Origin: Marinihelvus sp942491555
GTDB lineage: Bacteria > Pseudomonadota > Gammaproteobacteria > Xanthomonadales > SZUA-36
DNA: 64,000 bases
Direction of reading: 5' to 3'
Assembly: GCA_942491555.1 (NCBI GenBank)
Contig: CALOBN010000003.1
Location: 372,001 to 436,000 of the forward strand
The notes beneath the pieces were generated by a model. It did not search any database. It was not told where the DNA came from and saw nothing but the letters and a program-made list of their open reading frames with translations. Below are positions 1 to 8,768 of this stretch, in pieces. The translations under genes and the position numbers were made by a program. The first letter of the stretch is position 1. Each line of letters starts with the position of its first letter.

Positions 1-1775
1 GTGCCGGGACGCAACAAACACATCTCAAGCAAAGTGGCATCGCCAAAAATCACATAGGGCGGGACACCGCGCTCCTGCGCCAGGGACTTTCGCAACTCAC
101 GCAGCGTTTCAAAAAGCCTCTGACCTGCGTCATCAAGTGCTGCAGATGCCCTCGACGGGCGCCCCTTGGTGGTTGCCTTGATGCGCGGCCGCGCCAGCTC
201 GAGCGTTTGCTCACCCTTGAGGACTTCGCCGGCCAGCGGTGTAAGCTTCAGGACCGAGAAATCCGCAATGTCCTGAATCAGATAACCCCGATGGATCAAC
301 TGACGGGCGATGGACTGCCACTCCACGGTGCTGCGGGTCCGGCCGATACCATAGGTACTCAGTCGCTCATGACCCAGGGTCCGGATACGCTCGTTGTCCG
401 CGCCGCGCAGAACATCGATTACATGCTTCATGCCAAATCGCTGTCCCACGCGGTAAACACAGGACAGGAACATGCGGCCCTGCTCGGTACCGTCAAAACA
501 TTCCGGAGGATCCAGACAGACATCGCAATTGCCGCAGCCTACCTCACGAGACTCCCCCAGGTAGCTCAGCAGCACCTGCCGCCGGCAGGATAAGCTCTCG
601 GCAAAGCCCACCATGGCATTGAGCTTATGCGACTCAATGCGGCGCTGCCGCTCCTGCCCCACCTGACCCACCTGGTAGCGCGCTGTGGCGACATCCTGGG
701 TGCCGAACAACAACAGGGCCTCGGCATCGAGACCATCCCGCCCTGCCCGGCCGGTCTCCTGGTAATACCCCTCCAGGTGCCTCGGAAGGTCGTAATGCAC
801 AACAAAGCGGACATTGGGTTTATCAATACCCATGCCAAACGCAACCGTCGCCACCACGATCGATAACTCATCACGCAGAAACTGCTCCTGAACGGAGCCA
901 CGCACCGGCGCGGCAAGCCCCGCATGATAGGCCGCCGCCCGCTTACCCTGTTCGTGCAGGAAGGCGGCGACTTCCTCAACGCGGCGTCGCGACAGGCAAT
1001 AAATAATGCCGGATTCATTTTCACGACCTGCCAGAAAGCGCAGCAACTGGCGCTTTGGCTGATGTTTGTCCATGACCGTGTAGCGGATGTTCGGACGGTC
1101 AAAACTCGTGGCGAAATGCTTTGCCTGCTGCAAACCCAGAACATCAATAATGTCGTCGCGGGTCTGTGGGTCTGCGGTTGCCGTCAGTGCCACGAGGGGC
1201 ACGCCGGGTAAACGGTCGCGCAAAGCACCCAGGCCCGTGTACTCCGGGCGAAAATCATGACCCCACTGCGAGACACAGTGGGCTTCATCGATTGCCAGCA
1301 GCGCAACCGGACAGTGCTCAAGTGTTCTCAGGAACCCCGGGCTCAAGGCCCTTTCCGGCGCCACGTACAGCAGGTCCAGATCGCCGGACCCCAACTGCTG
1401 CAAAACGGCTGACTGCTCGACCGGGGTCAGGGAAGAATTCAACATGGCAGCCCGAATGCCATTCGCGCGCAAGGCATCGACCTGATCTTTCATCAGGGAT
1501 ATCAGCGGCGAGACCACCAGCCCTACGCCGTCACGATGTAAAGCGGGCAGCTGGTAACAGAGCGATTTGCCACCACCGGTGGGCATCAGGACGAAGGCAT
1601 CATGGCCATCAATCAGCCCTTCGATAATCTCCTCTTGCATCGGCCGGAAGGACTGCAGACCGAATACATGCCGCAGCGTATCGCCAGGTGTCCTGCCGCC
1701 CTGCTGTTCCTGGCCCGAAGCGCTTACCGGGCCGGGTTTTTCTGCAAAGAGGCAGGGAGTGGAAGGGGAAGACAT
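1..1775 (-). CDS. recQ: ATP-dependent DNA helicase RecQ (C-terminus cut by window edge)
   Basis: 3'-5' superfamily 2 DNA helicase for recombination and replication-fork repair, cytoplasmic. The 591 visible codons show Walker A MPTGGGKS, the DEAH box in IDEAHCVSQWGHD, the motif VI region YQETGRAGRDG, the RQC zinc cysteines (CGNCDVC) and the beginning of an HRDC domain (VPPYVIFGDATL). Compared with the roughly 610-residue E. coli protein, only the rest of the HRDC domain should be missing. The start is the only ATG before the helicase core. No Shine-Dalgarno precedes it, but a TATAAT hexamer lies 7 bases upstream, so the mRNA may be leaderless. Confidence 0.97.
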   Translation of the reverse strand, partial: MSSPSTPCLFAEKPGPVSASGQEQQGGRTPGDTLRHVFGLQSFRPMQEEIIEGLIDGHDAFVLMPTGGGKSLCYQLPALHRDGVGLVVSPLISLMKDQVDALRANGIRAAMLNSSLTPVEQSAVLQQLGSGDLDLLYVAPERALSPGFLRTLEHCPVALLAIDEAHCVSQWGHDFRPEYTGLGALRDRLPGVPLVALTATADPQTRDDIIDVLGLQQAKHFATSFDRPNIRYTVMDKHQPKRQLLRFLAGRENESGIIYCLSRRRVEEVAAFLHEQGKRAAAYHAGLAAPVRGSVQEQFLRDELSIVVATVAFGMGIDKPNVRFVVHYDLPRHLEGYYQETGRAGRDGLDAEALLLFGTQDVATARYQVGQVGQERQRRIESHKLNAMVGFAESLSCRRQVLLSYLGESREVGCGNCDVCLDPPECFDGTEQGRMFLSCVYRVGQRFGMKHVIDVLRGADNERIRTLGHERLSTYGIGRTRSTVEWQSIARQLIHRGYLIQDIADFSVLKLTPLAGEVLKGEQTLELARPRIKATTKGRPSRASAALDDAGQRLFETLRELRKSLAQERGVPPYVIFGDATLLEMCLLRPG

Positions 1776-1782
1776 GCCGGGG

Positions 1783-1788
1783 ATTATA
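1783..1788 (-). promoter_or_regulatory. candidate -10 box for recQ
   Basis: Perfect TATAAT on the minus strand, ending 7 bases before the recQ ATG. No good -35 is seen at 17 bases. The position would place transcription initiation at or almost at the start codon. Confidence 0.35.
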
Positions 1789-1791
1789 CGT

Positions 1792-1829
1792 CAGCCGCGC
1801 GTGCATTCTTGCTGAAGAATGCGCGGCTG
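1792..1829. repeat. long imperfect hairpin between the OmpA-type gene and recQ
   Basis: Left arm CAGCCGCG-CGTG-CATTCTT and right arm AAGAATGCGCGGCTG pair over 15 bases around a GCTG loop, with a 4-base bulge. It follows the stop of the OmpA-type gene and abuts the recQ -10 box. There is no U-run, so it is not a classic intrinsic terminator. It could be an RNA 3' end, an attenuator or a protein site. Confidence 0.5.
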
Positions 1830-1856
1830 TCTGACCGAATAGCCCCTGCCCAATGG

Positions 1857-2522
1857 TCAGGATTTACCCCGCACCAGGATACTGACCCGGCGGTTCTGGC
1901 TGCGACCCCAGGCATCGTCGTTGGAAGCAACCGGATAGGACTCACCGTAACCGATCGCCACCATGCGCCCCGGTTCCACCTGCCGGGATCGCAGCTCACT
2001 TTGAACTGATTCGGCGCGACGCTCTGACAGCGCCAGGTTATAGGCCTCACTGCCGGTCGCATCGGTATATCCCTGGATGACAATGGCCGTTTGTGGATAG
2101 CGCTTCATGACCGTGGCGAATTCATTCAGCTCGCTTTGCGCGGTAAAAGACAGCGCGGAGGAATTGATATCAAACAGGATATCGCTGTCGAAATTGACCT
2201 GCAGCGTTTCCTCATCAATCCGCACCACATCGGCACCCTCGATTTGCTCGAGCTCCCGTTGCTGCTTGTCCATGTACAGACCAATACCTGCGCCTACGCC
2301 GGCGCCTACAACCGCGGTACCGAGCACTTCGTCAAGCTCACCATCGCCGACAAACAGCCCTGCTGCCGCACCCACAGCACCACCAATGATCGCGCCGCGC
2401 TTGGTTTGTGCATAAGGGTCCTGGGCGGTCGTTGTAGCGCAGGCGGCAAGCAGCAGCGCCAGGCTGGCTGCCAGGCTGATTGTCATACCCAGGCTGAAGT
2501 GTTGGTGTCGGCTGTTGTTCAT
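1857..2522 (-). CDS. OmpA-family peptidoglycan-binding lipoprotein with glycine zipper
   Basis: Outer-membrane lipoprotein of 221 residues that probably tethers the membrane to peptidoglycan. A signal peptide ends in lipobox LLLAAC (Cys28). A Gly/Ala-rich glycine-zipper segment follows at about 42-83, then an OmpA C-terminal domain at about 113-218 with the usual GYTDATGSEAYN and SERRAESV signatures and the closing NRRV. The start chosen (MNNSRHQ) has AAGGAC just upstream; a longer in-frame start 22 codons earlier would spoil the signal peptide. The organisation matches YiaD/Pal-like proteins. Its exact physiological role cannot be told from the sequence. Confidence 0.9.
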   Translation of the reverse strand: MNNSRHQHFSLGMTISLAASLALLLAACATTTAQDPYAQTKRGAIIGGAVGAAAGLFVGDGELDEVLGTAVVGAGVGAGIGLYMDKQQRELEQIEGADVVRIDEETLQVNFDSDILFDINSSALSFTAQSELNEFATVMKRYPQTAIVIQGYTDATGSEAYNLALSERRAESVQSELRSRQVEPGRMVAIGYGESYPVASNDDAWGRSQNRRVSILVRGKS

Positions 2523-2639
2523 CGTGATGTCCTTTTCAAAGAGATGACGGGGATTGCAAAACAGGTTCGGATGAAAGCTTGCCGGCATGCTTCTGAACCC
2601 TGGCTGAACCGGGGTTGGCCTCGAAAGCCGGTGGCAGTC

Positions 2640-2671
2640 TTGACAAAACGGTCACAAAGTCACTTTATGCT
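2640..2671 (+). promoter_or_regulatory. candidate promoter of the secreted protein at 2678
   Basis: A perfect TTGACA at 2640-2645 and a TATGCT at 2666-2671, spaced 20 bases (wider than the optimal 17). The -10-like element ends 6 bases before the ATG at 2678, so a transcript from here would be leaderless. Confidence 0.3.
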
Positions 2672-2677
2672 GTCGAT

Positions 2678-3493
2678 ATGTACAAGTCCCCAATCACATT
2701 GCTCGTTATTTTCGCTACCGTGCTTGCACCCAACCTTGCACTCAGCCGATCCGGGGAAAATCCAGGCGGTGACGTCAAGGCCCCGGCCAACCTCGACCAC
2801 GCTCCGGCAGAAGTGCGCGCCGCCATACTTCGTTATGGCAATACAGACCTGGAGCAGTGGCACTATCAGCGCACCCGGACCACCGAAGAAGGCAGCATCG
2901 TTGACCGGCACGACCCGACACTTCCCGGCGCGGAGCACTGGCAACTGGTTTCCATTGACGGTCGCGAGCCCACCAGGGACGAACTGGAGACCTTTGAAGA
3001 TGATCGCGCCGATCATTCGGATGACGAGGAAAAGGCACGTACCGATTACATCATTGATGTCATCCAGCCGGGCAGCATCGTCTTTCAGGGCGAAATCGAC
3101 GGCGCCGAACGCTACGGCTATTTGCTGCGTTCACCGGATGGCAAGCGTGAAAAAACCTTCCTCAGGCTTGAGGGCGACCTCTCGATACAGACCGGAGATG
3201 ACGGCCCCTGGGTGCGCACGGTCCGGGTATGGAATACCGAAACGCTGCGGCCCATCATTGGCGTGCGCATCGACCAGGTCATGATGAGTTTTCATTTCGA
3301 ACTCCAGGACGGCTACCTCTTGCCCAGGCGTGTTGAGGCCCAATGGCAGGGAGAATTTCTGATGCTCAAAAACATTGATCGCGTGGTTGACGTGTCGCTG
3401 ACCGACTTCCGACTTGCTGAGCTGCCGGGAGCCAATGACCCGACAGGCAGCATCCATGCAGACCAGAGCGCAACATTCTCTGCCAGCCGGTGA
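2678..3493 (+). CDS. secreted protein of unknown function
   Basis: A 271-residue protein beginning with a clear Sec signal peptide (MYKSPITLLVIFATVLAP, probable cleavage after ALS) and no lipobox. The mature part is acidic, with a DDRADHSDDEEKAR stretch. It then becomes rich in alternating beta-type segments, including paired phrases about wild-type-like 'regression' of the form RIDQVMMSFHFELQDGYLLP. This is loosely reminiscent of periplasmic lipoprotein-sorting or lipid-binding half-barrels, but I do not recognise a family. The ATG at 2678 was chosen over a TTG 63 bases earlier because it places the signal peptide at the N-terminus. Divergent from the OmpA-type gene. Confidence 0.75.
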   Translation: MYKSPITLLVIFATVLAPNLALSRSGENPGGDVKAPANLDHAPAEVRAAILRYGNTDLEQWHYQRTRTTEEGSIVDRHDPTLPGAEHWQLVSIDGREPTRDELETFEDDRADHSDDEEKARTDYIIDVIQPGSIVFQGEIDGAERYGYLLRSPDGKREKTFLRLEGDLSIQTGDDGPWVRTVRVWNTETLRPIIGVRIDQVMMSFHFELQDGYLLPRRVEAQWQGEFLMLKNIDRVVDVSLTDFRLAELPGANDPTGSIHADQSATFSASR

Positions 3494-3542
3494 TGGTCTG
3501 ATCGTTTCCGTTTGCCCCGGGCTTGCCGCTCACCCGCCGCTT

Positions 3543-5798
3543 TCAGGCCTCATCAAGTAACCCGTTCAACCGTTTTGATGGCCGCATCGCCGCCTCAACC
3601 CTGGCAGCATCCGGGCGATAGTAGCCAGCCAGATCAACCGCCACGCCCTGCACCTGGTTCAATTCATCAATCACGGCAGCCTCTGCTGCCTGCAGCTTTT
3701 CGGCAAGCACGCTGAAACGTTCCTGCAGCGACAAGTCCTCGGTTTGTTCTGCAAGTGCCTGCGCCCAGTACAGGGCCAGATAAAAATGGCTGCCGCGGTT
3801 ATCGATCTCACCGGCTTTGCGCGACGGGGCGCGCTGATGGGTCAAAATGCCTGCGTTAGCCTTGTCCAGGGCCCGGGCCAGGACGCCTGCGGCAATATTG
3901 CCGGTTGATTCCGACAGGCCTTCGAGGGAGACCTGCAAAGCCAGGAACTCGCCGAGCGAGTCCCAGCGCAAATGATTTTCCCGGATAAATTGCTGCACGT
4001 GCTTGGGAGCAGAGCCCCCGGCACCGGTTTCATACAAACCGCCGCCCTCCAGGAGGGGCACAATCGAAAGCATCTTTGCCGATGTCCCGAGTTCAAGGAT
4101 GGGAAACAGGTCGGTGAGGTAATCACGCAAGACGTTTCCGGTAACAGAAATAAAGTTATCGCCGGCGCGGACCCCGGCCAGCGTCTCTCGCATGGCGGCA
4201 ACCGGGGCAAGGATGCGAATATCAAGACCCCCGGTATCGTGCTCGGGCAGATAGGCGTTCACCTTGTCGATGAGCACCGCGTCGTGTGCCCTGTCCGGGT
4301 CAAGCCAGAAAAGCGTTGTACTGCCAGTCGCCCTGGCGCGGCTGACCGCCAGACGCACCCAGTCGCGAACCGGAATGTCACGCGTCTGGCACATTCGCCA
4401 GATGTCACCGGTTTCCACAGCGTGGCGCATCAGTACTTCGCCCGCCTGGTTAACCACCCTTACCTCGCCACCCTCGACCATCTCGAAAGTCTTATCATGC
4501 GAGCCGTACTCTTCGGCCTTTTGAGCCATCAGGCCAACATTGGCCACGCTGCCCATGGTGCGCGGATCAAAGGCGCCATGTGCGCGACACTCATCAAATA
4601 CGGCCTGGTAGATACCCGCGTAGCTGCGGTCCGGAATCATCGCCAGGGTGTCATGCAACTTGCCGTCCGGACCCCACATCTGGCCCGAACTGCGCAGTGC
4701 GGCCGGCATGGAGGCGTCAATAATGACATCACTGGGAACATGCAGATTGGTAATGCCACGATCCGAATCTACCATCGCCAGAGCGGGACGCTCCTGATAA
4801 ACGGCACGAATCGCACCCTCGATTTCTGCGCGCTCGCTGTCGGGCAGATCAACCACCCGCTTATAGACATCGCCGATACCGTTATTGGCATCGACACCCA
4901 GACGCTCAAAGGTCTCCCTGAAGCGCTCAAAAACCGGGGCGTAAAAGCGTTTTACAGCATGCCCGAAAATAATCGGATCGGAGACTTTCATCATGGTGGC
5001 TTTCATGTGCAGGGACAGCAAAAGCCCCTCCTGCATGGCTGAATCAATGCTTTCAGCAAAAAAAGCCTGCAAAGCCTTGCAGCTCATGACCGAGGCATCA
5101 ATGACCTCGCCCGGCTGCACGCTTACCGCATCTTTGAGAACCGTTATGTCTCCATTCGCGTTCAGGTGCTCAATCCGAAGGTCATCCTCGTGGTCAATGA
5201 CGCAGGACTGTTCACTGCCATAGAAGTCACCACTGTCCATATGCGCGACCCGGGATAATGAATCCTGCGACCACGCGCCCATACGATGAGGGTTGGCCCG
5301 CGCATAGGCCTTGACCGGTGCCGCCACGCGACGGTCCGAATTACCCTCGCGCAGCACCGGATTGACGGCGCTTCCCAGAACCCGGGCATAGCGCTGCCTG
5401 ATGCTGCGCTCCTCGTCGTTTGCGGGCTCTTCCGGGAAAGGAGGAATGTCGTAACCCTTGGAGCGCAGTTCATCAATGGCGGCGCGCAGTTGTGGCACCG
5501 ATGCGCTGATGTTAGGAAGTTTGATGATATTCGCCTCGGGACGTTTGACCAGCTCGCCCAGCTCGGCAAGCGCATCCTCAAGACGCTGATCCTCACTCAA
5601 ACGCTCCGGAAATTGCGCAATAATGCGGGCAGACAGTGAAATATCGCGCGTTTCCACATCAACCCCCGCCGCGCGGGTAAAGGTGCGCACGATCGGCAGC
5701 AGGGAATAAGTAGCGAGCGCAGGAGCCTCGTCAGTCAGCGTATAAATGATTTTGTACTTCAGGGTATTGCTATCAAGGACTTCGTTTTTCTGAACCAT
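3543..5798 (-). CDS. icd: isocitrate dehydrogenase, NADP-dependent, monomeric type
   Basis: Oxidatively decarboxylates isocitrate to 2-oxoglutarate with NADP in the TCA cycle, cytoplasm. At 751 residues it has the length of the large monomeric family (about 740), not the 416-residue dimeric enzyme. Recognised signatures include IYTLTDEAPALATYSLLP at the N-terminus, the IIKLPNISASVPQL segment, the NSDRR and MGAWSQDS phosphate/substrate region, and ETGAGGSAPKHVQQF near the C-terminus. It is monocistronic, with its stop 49 bases from the convergent secreted-protein gene. No frameshift or missing block was seen. Confidence 0.97.
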   Translation of the reverse strand: MVQKNEVLDSNTLKYKIIYTLTDEAPALATYSLLPIVRTFTRAAGVDVETRDISLSARIIAQFPERLSEDQRLEDALAELGELVKRPEANIIKLPNISASVPQLRAAIDELRSKGYDIPPFPEEPANDEERSIRQRYARVLGSAVNPVLREGNSDRRVAAPVKAYARANPHRMGAWSQDSLSRVAHMDSGDFYGSEQSCVIDHEDDLRIEHLNANGDITVLKDAVSVQPGEVIDASVMSCKALQAFFAESIDSAMQEGLLLSLHMKATMMKVSDPIIFGHAVKRFYAPVFERFRETFERLGVDANNGIGDVYKRVVDLPDSERAEIEGAIRAVYQERPALAMVDSDRGITNLHVPSDVIIDASMPAALRSSGQMWGPDGKLHDTLAMIPDRSYAGIYQAVFDECRAHGAFDPRTMGSVANVGLMAQKAEEYGSHDKTFEMVEGGEVRVVNQAGEVLMRHAVETGDIWRMCQTRDIPVRDWVRLAVSRARATGSTTLFWLDPDRAHDAVLIDKVNAYLPEHDTGGLDIRILAPVAAMRETLAGVRAGDNFISVTGNVLRDYLTDLFPILELGTSAKMLSIVPLLEGGGLYETGAGGSAPKHVQQFIRENHLRWDSLGEFLALQVSLEGLSESTGNIAAGVLARALDKANAGILTHQRAPSRKAGEIDNRGSHFYLALYWAQALAEQTEDLSLQERFSVLAEKLQAAEAAVIDELNQVQGVAVDLAGYYRPDAARVEAAMRPSKRLNGLLDEA

Positions 5799-5881
5799 GC
5801 TGTTTACCGGGCTCCCCGCTGATCGTTGTCGCGGCCCTTGGTCGACCGCCTGGTGCGTTTTGGACGCGCTTTCTCTGTGCT

Positions 5882-5899
5882 CCGGTTCGTGTGAACCGG
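5882..5899. repeat. short perfect hairpin upstream of the isocitrate dehydrogenase gene
   Basis: CCGGTTC-GTGT-GAACCGG, a 7-bp stem and 4-base loop (extendable by one T-A pair), in the 168-base gap between lepB and icd. There is no U-run. It could be a terminator remnant, an mRNA leader structure or an operator. Confidence 0.35.
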
Positions 5900-5966
5900 A
5901 ACGTGCGGAAGTATACCAAGGGAGCGGGGCTGACTACCCCACCAGGTCAACGGTCTGCCGGGCTTA

Positions 5967-6596
5967 TTAAAGCGGCTGCCAGACCGGACCCGTGCTGCTG
6001 CGCCAAAACACACCCCTGGCCCGGCCGTACAGGGCCTCAACGGGGACAAAGCCGAAATAACGCCCATCCTTGCTGTTGCCGCGGTGATCACCCAGCACCA
6101 ATACAAAACCATCCGGGACCCGGACCGGCAGCAGATCAGGACCGCCACCATGCTCCAGGTTCAGGGGTACCGTGCCACGCTGATAACGCTCCACGGGCTG
6201 CCTCGACTGGCGAAGTGGCTGGCCATCAATCAAGACATTTCCGCCGCGCACCGCCACCTCGTCCCCACCCACGGCAACCACACGCTTAATCAGTCTGACG
6301 CCATCTTCCGGCGAATCGAAAATCACCACATCGCCACGCACGGGATCATCACCGGGCAAAAGAATCTGATGAGTGAAAGGAATGCGATAGCCATAGGCTG
6401 ATTTGCTGACCAGAACGTGGTCGCCCGGCATCAGTGAGGGCTCCATGGACCCCGAAGGAACATGGTAGTGATCAGCCAGCGTAGACCGCGCCACCAGGAC
6501 CAGTCCGATCATGAGCAGCACTGGTAACCACTCGAGTAACCACTGGCGTGGTTGAAAAACTGGTGTTGCCGGCGCAGCCTGAATTTCATCCCCCAT
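5967..6596 (-). CDS. lepB: signal peptidase I, short single-span form
   Basis: Membrane serine protease that removes Sec signal peptides on the periplasmic side. The 209 residues show one N-terminal transmembrane segment (about 20-40), box B with nucleophile Ser50 in VPSGSMEPSL, the general-base Lys104 in LIKRVVAVGGD, and box E GDHRGNSKDGR. It is much shorter than E. coli LepB (324) and lacks that protein's second membrane span and large beta insert. The start MGDEIQ was preferred because GGGAGGG lies 8-14 bases upstream; the reading frame is open 23 codons further. Its neighbours are not the usual lepA-rnc, so a second lepB may exist elsewhere. Confidence 0.92.
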   Translation of the reverse strand: MGDEIQAAPATPVFQPRQWLLEWLPVLLMIGLVLVARSTLADHYHVPSGSMEPSLMPGDHVLVSKSAYGYRIPFTHQILLPGDDPVRGDVVIFDSPEDGVRLIKRVVAVGGDEVAVRGGNVLIDGQPLRQSRQPVERYQRGTVPLNLEHGGGPDLLPVRVPDGFVLVLGDHRGNSKDGRYFGFVPVEALYGRARGVFWRSSTGPVWQPL

Positions 6597-6690
6597 CGCT
6601 TGACCCTCCCGCTTGTTGTGCCATTTCAGACCATGGTTATGCGCGGTGGTTCCGCGGCCGTCCAAACGGATTTGCGACGGGTCTTTTTGC

Positions 6691-8160
6691 CTAGTCTGCT
6701 GCTGTCGCGCGCTTTACAGACCAGCTGCGTAAGGCATTGATCTGCTCGGACATGGTTTTTGACAAAGGCACCATGCGAAAACTGTTGCGCATCAGGTCGT
6801 CGTAAACAAAATCACGTTCATCGTAAAACGCGTCGAGCCGGGCTGCGCGCACCATCTGTTCAATTTCCGCAGCAGTCCACCCATCAACCAGTTCCGCCAG
6901 ATGATTCATATCGAACTGGGAAGGATCTCCCCCTTGCTTGCGAATGTGAATGGACAGGATTTCCATCCGCGCCTCTGCTTTGGGCAGGTCGAGGAAGAAC
7001 AACTGGTCGAAACGCCCCTTGCGCAGCATTTCCGCGGGCAGCATTTCAATCTTATTGGCGGTGGCGACCACGAAAATATCTTTAGACTTTTCCTGCATCC
7101 AGGTCAGGAAGGAGGAAAATATGGTCATATTCCCGCCCGTGGCTGCACCGTCCATATAGCCAAAGCTGTTTTCAATTTCATCAATCCACAGAACCACCGG
7201 CGAGGCGCTCTCCGCGGCCGCGAGGGCGCGCGCCCAGGCGATCTCGGGAGATCCGCCGGCTCCGGCCATCACCTGGTTCATATCCAGGCGTACCAGGGGC
7301 AGGTTCCAGGCTGCCGGAATGATCTTGGCCGCGAGGGACTTGCCACAACCACTGACACCCATCAGCAGCAATCCGGATGGCGGCTCGATGCCGGCCTCCT
7401 GCGCACGCTGCCCGAACAACTCATGGCGGGTACGAATCCATTTTTTCAGTGCACGCAAGCCGCCGATCTGATCCAGGTCCAGATCGACCGACATGGATTC
7501 CAGGCAACTTTCCTTGCGCAAAAGGTCTGCCTTGATCTTACGAATCGCTTCCGTGGCCTCCGCTGGCTCACGAATGCCGTCACTCATCAGGCGGCGGAAC
7601 AGGTCGCGTGCCTCGTTCCCGGTCAGACCCCGAAAATGCAGGGCGCAATGAGCGATAAAGTCCGGATCCCGCGCTTCGCCATCCGCCAATGCGGCATTAA
7701 ATCCGCCGATGAGTTCGTGCATCTCCTCCAGGGTAGGCAGAGGCAATGACACGGTCGACAGTTCACGCGACAGATCATCCGGCACCCTGGCACCGGGATG
7801 GGAGAGCACCAGCGTACCCGGCGCATCGGAGAGCGCGTCATACACATCACGTACCGCACGGATCAGTGTCGGATCATGTGCCCATAACGCCGGGAGGTCG
7901 CGCAGCAGGCAGATGGCCTCACGACCTTCGCGGGCCGCAAAAGCCAGCGCAGCATGCGGATCTTTGAGCGCCTGGTCGGCTCCGGGCCCATCCACAAAAC
8001 CGGATGCAGCGGACCAGCACCAGACCGGTTTATCGCCGGCGGCATCACGCAGAATCGCTTCCAGCCGCTCTTCTTCCCAGGTATCAACCAGCATGACCGG
8101 ATAACCGGCACGCAACATATTGATCACCTCCAGTGAGGTGACCGCATGATCATTCGACAT
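6691..8160 (-). CDS. AAA+ ATPase, Ycf46-like
   Basis: A 489-residue AAA+ ATPase. The C-terminal half carries Walker A GVSGCGKS (268-275), Walker B VVLWIDEIE (about 322-330), an ATANKIEMLP sensor-1 region and the arginine-finger phrase RKGRFD. The N-terminal 220 residues form a degenerate, P-loop-less domain (MLVDTWEEERLEAIL, LLRDLPALWAHD), the arrangement of the Ycf46/CbbX-related family found in cyanobacteria and proteobacteria. Its function there is not firmly known; it may remodel a protein complex. AGGAA precedes the start. It lies 38 bases downstream of the DUF4870 gene and is probably co-transcribed with it. Confidence 0.88.
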   Translation of the reverse strand: MSNDHAVTSLEVINMLRAGYPVMLVDTWEEERLEAILRDAAGDKPVWCWSAASGFVDGPGADQALKDPHAALAFAAREGREAICLLRDLPALWAHDPTLIRAVRDVYDALSDAPGTLVLSHPGARVPDDLSRELSTVSLPLPTLEEMHELIGGFNAALADGEARDPDFIAHCALHFRGLTGNEARDLFRRLMSDGIREPAEATEAIRKIKADLLRKESCLESMSVDLDLDQIGGLRALKKWIRTRHELFGQRAQEAGIEPPSGLLLMGVSGCGKSLAAKIIPAAWNLPLVRLDMNQVMAGAGGSPEIAWARALAAAESASPVVLWIDEIENSFGYMDGAATGGNMTIFSSFLTWMQEKSKDIFVVATANKIEMLPAEMLRKGRFDQLFFLDLPKAEARMEILSIHIRKQGGDPSQFDMNHLAELVDGWTAAEIEQMVRAARLDAFYDERDFVYDDLMRNSFRMVPLSKTMSEQINALRSWSVKRATAAD

Positions 8161-8198
8161 GAGTGCGTATTCCTGACGCCGGGGCTACCGGCCGTTAA

Positions 8199-8660
8199 TT
8201 AATTGTTGAACAACTTGATAATGGTGCCGGGGTATTCCCAGAGCTCGCCTTCGTTGGCCTTAATGCCGCCGTAAAGCGAAAAGATCAGCGTGGCGAGTCC
8301 AAGCACGATGAAACCAAATACACCAATCACGACAAACGTCAGAACGAAACAGATAAGAAAGTAGACGAAACTACTCACGATCCAGTTCATCACCACGTGC
8401 GCATGAGGAACAATGCCGGGCAGCTCATCCTTCTTGATTTGCCACAACAAAACGGGCACCACGATGCCAGCAAGGGGTATGACCCAGCCGGCCAGTACTG
8501 AGAAATGAATGAACATGGACCACTGCCGGGTCTGACGCTCCAGATCATTGCCCGGACCGGGTTCATGCTCAGGTTTGGGCTCTGGCGCGTGCGCCTGGCC
8601 GGCACCGTCGCTGTCCGGCCCTGGATTGGACATTGACTCTGCTTTCGTGTCTTCAGTCAT
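8199..8660 (-). CDS. DUF4870-family membrane protein
   Basis: A 153-residue inner-membrane protein. The first 45 residues are hydrophilic and rich in Pro/Glu/Asp/His. Three hydrophobic segments follow (about 52-70, 88-107, 108-128), with the family phrases FSVLAGWVIPLAGIVVP and HAHVVMNW..SS. Members of DUF4870 occur widely next to unrelated genes and have no assigned function. AGAGG lies 8 bases before the chosen ATG; a second ATG nine codons in is possible. It is the probable first gene of a two-gene unit with the AAA+ ATPase. Confidence 0.85.
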   Translation of the reverse strand: MTEDTKAESMSNPGPDSDGAGQAHAPEPKPEHEPGPGNDLERQTRQWSMFIHFSVLAGWVIPLAGIVVPVLLWQIKKDELPGIVPHAHVVMNWIVSSFVYFLICFVLTFVVIGVFGFIVLGLATLIFSLYGGIKANEGELWEYPGTIIKLFNN

Positions 8661-8768
8661 CTTCAGTACCTCTGATCATGGCCACGCAGTTTTGCAAGCG
8701 AGAGTTTAGCAGGCGTGCGCTGACCGTTCAGTCGTTGCAGGCCGGCGCTGAGCCGGACACGCTTGCAC

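Noticed and set aside
2091..3284. Open frame of nearly 400 codons on the plus strand
   Set aside because: It is antisense to the OmpA-type lipoprotein and out of frame with the secreted protein; its composition is that of a shadow frame.
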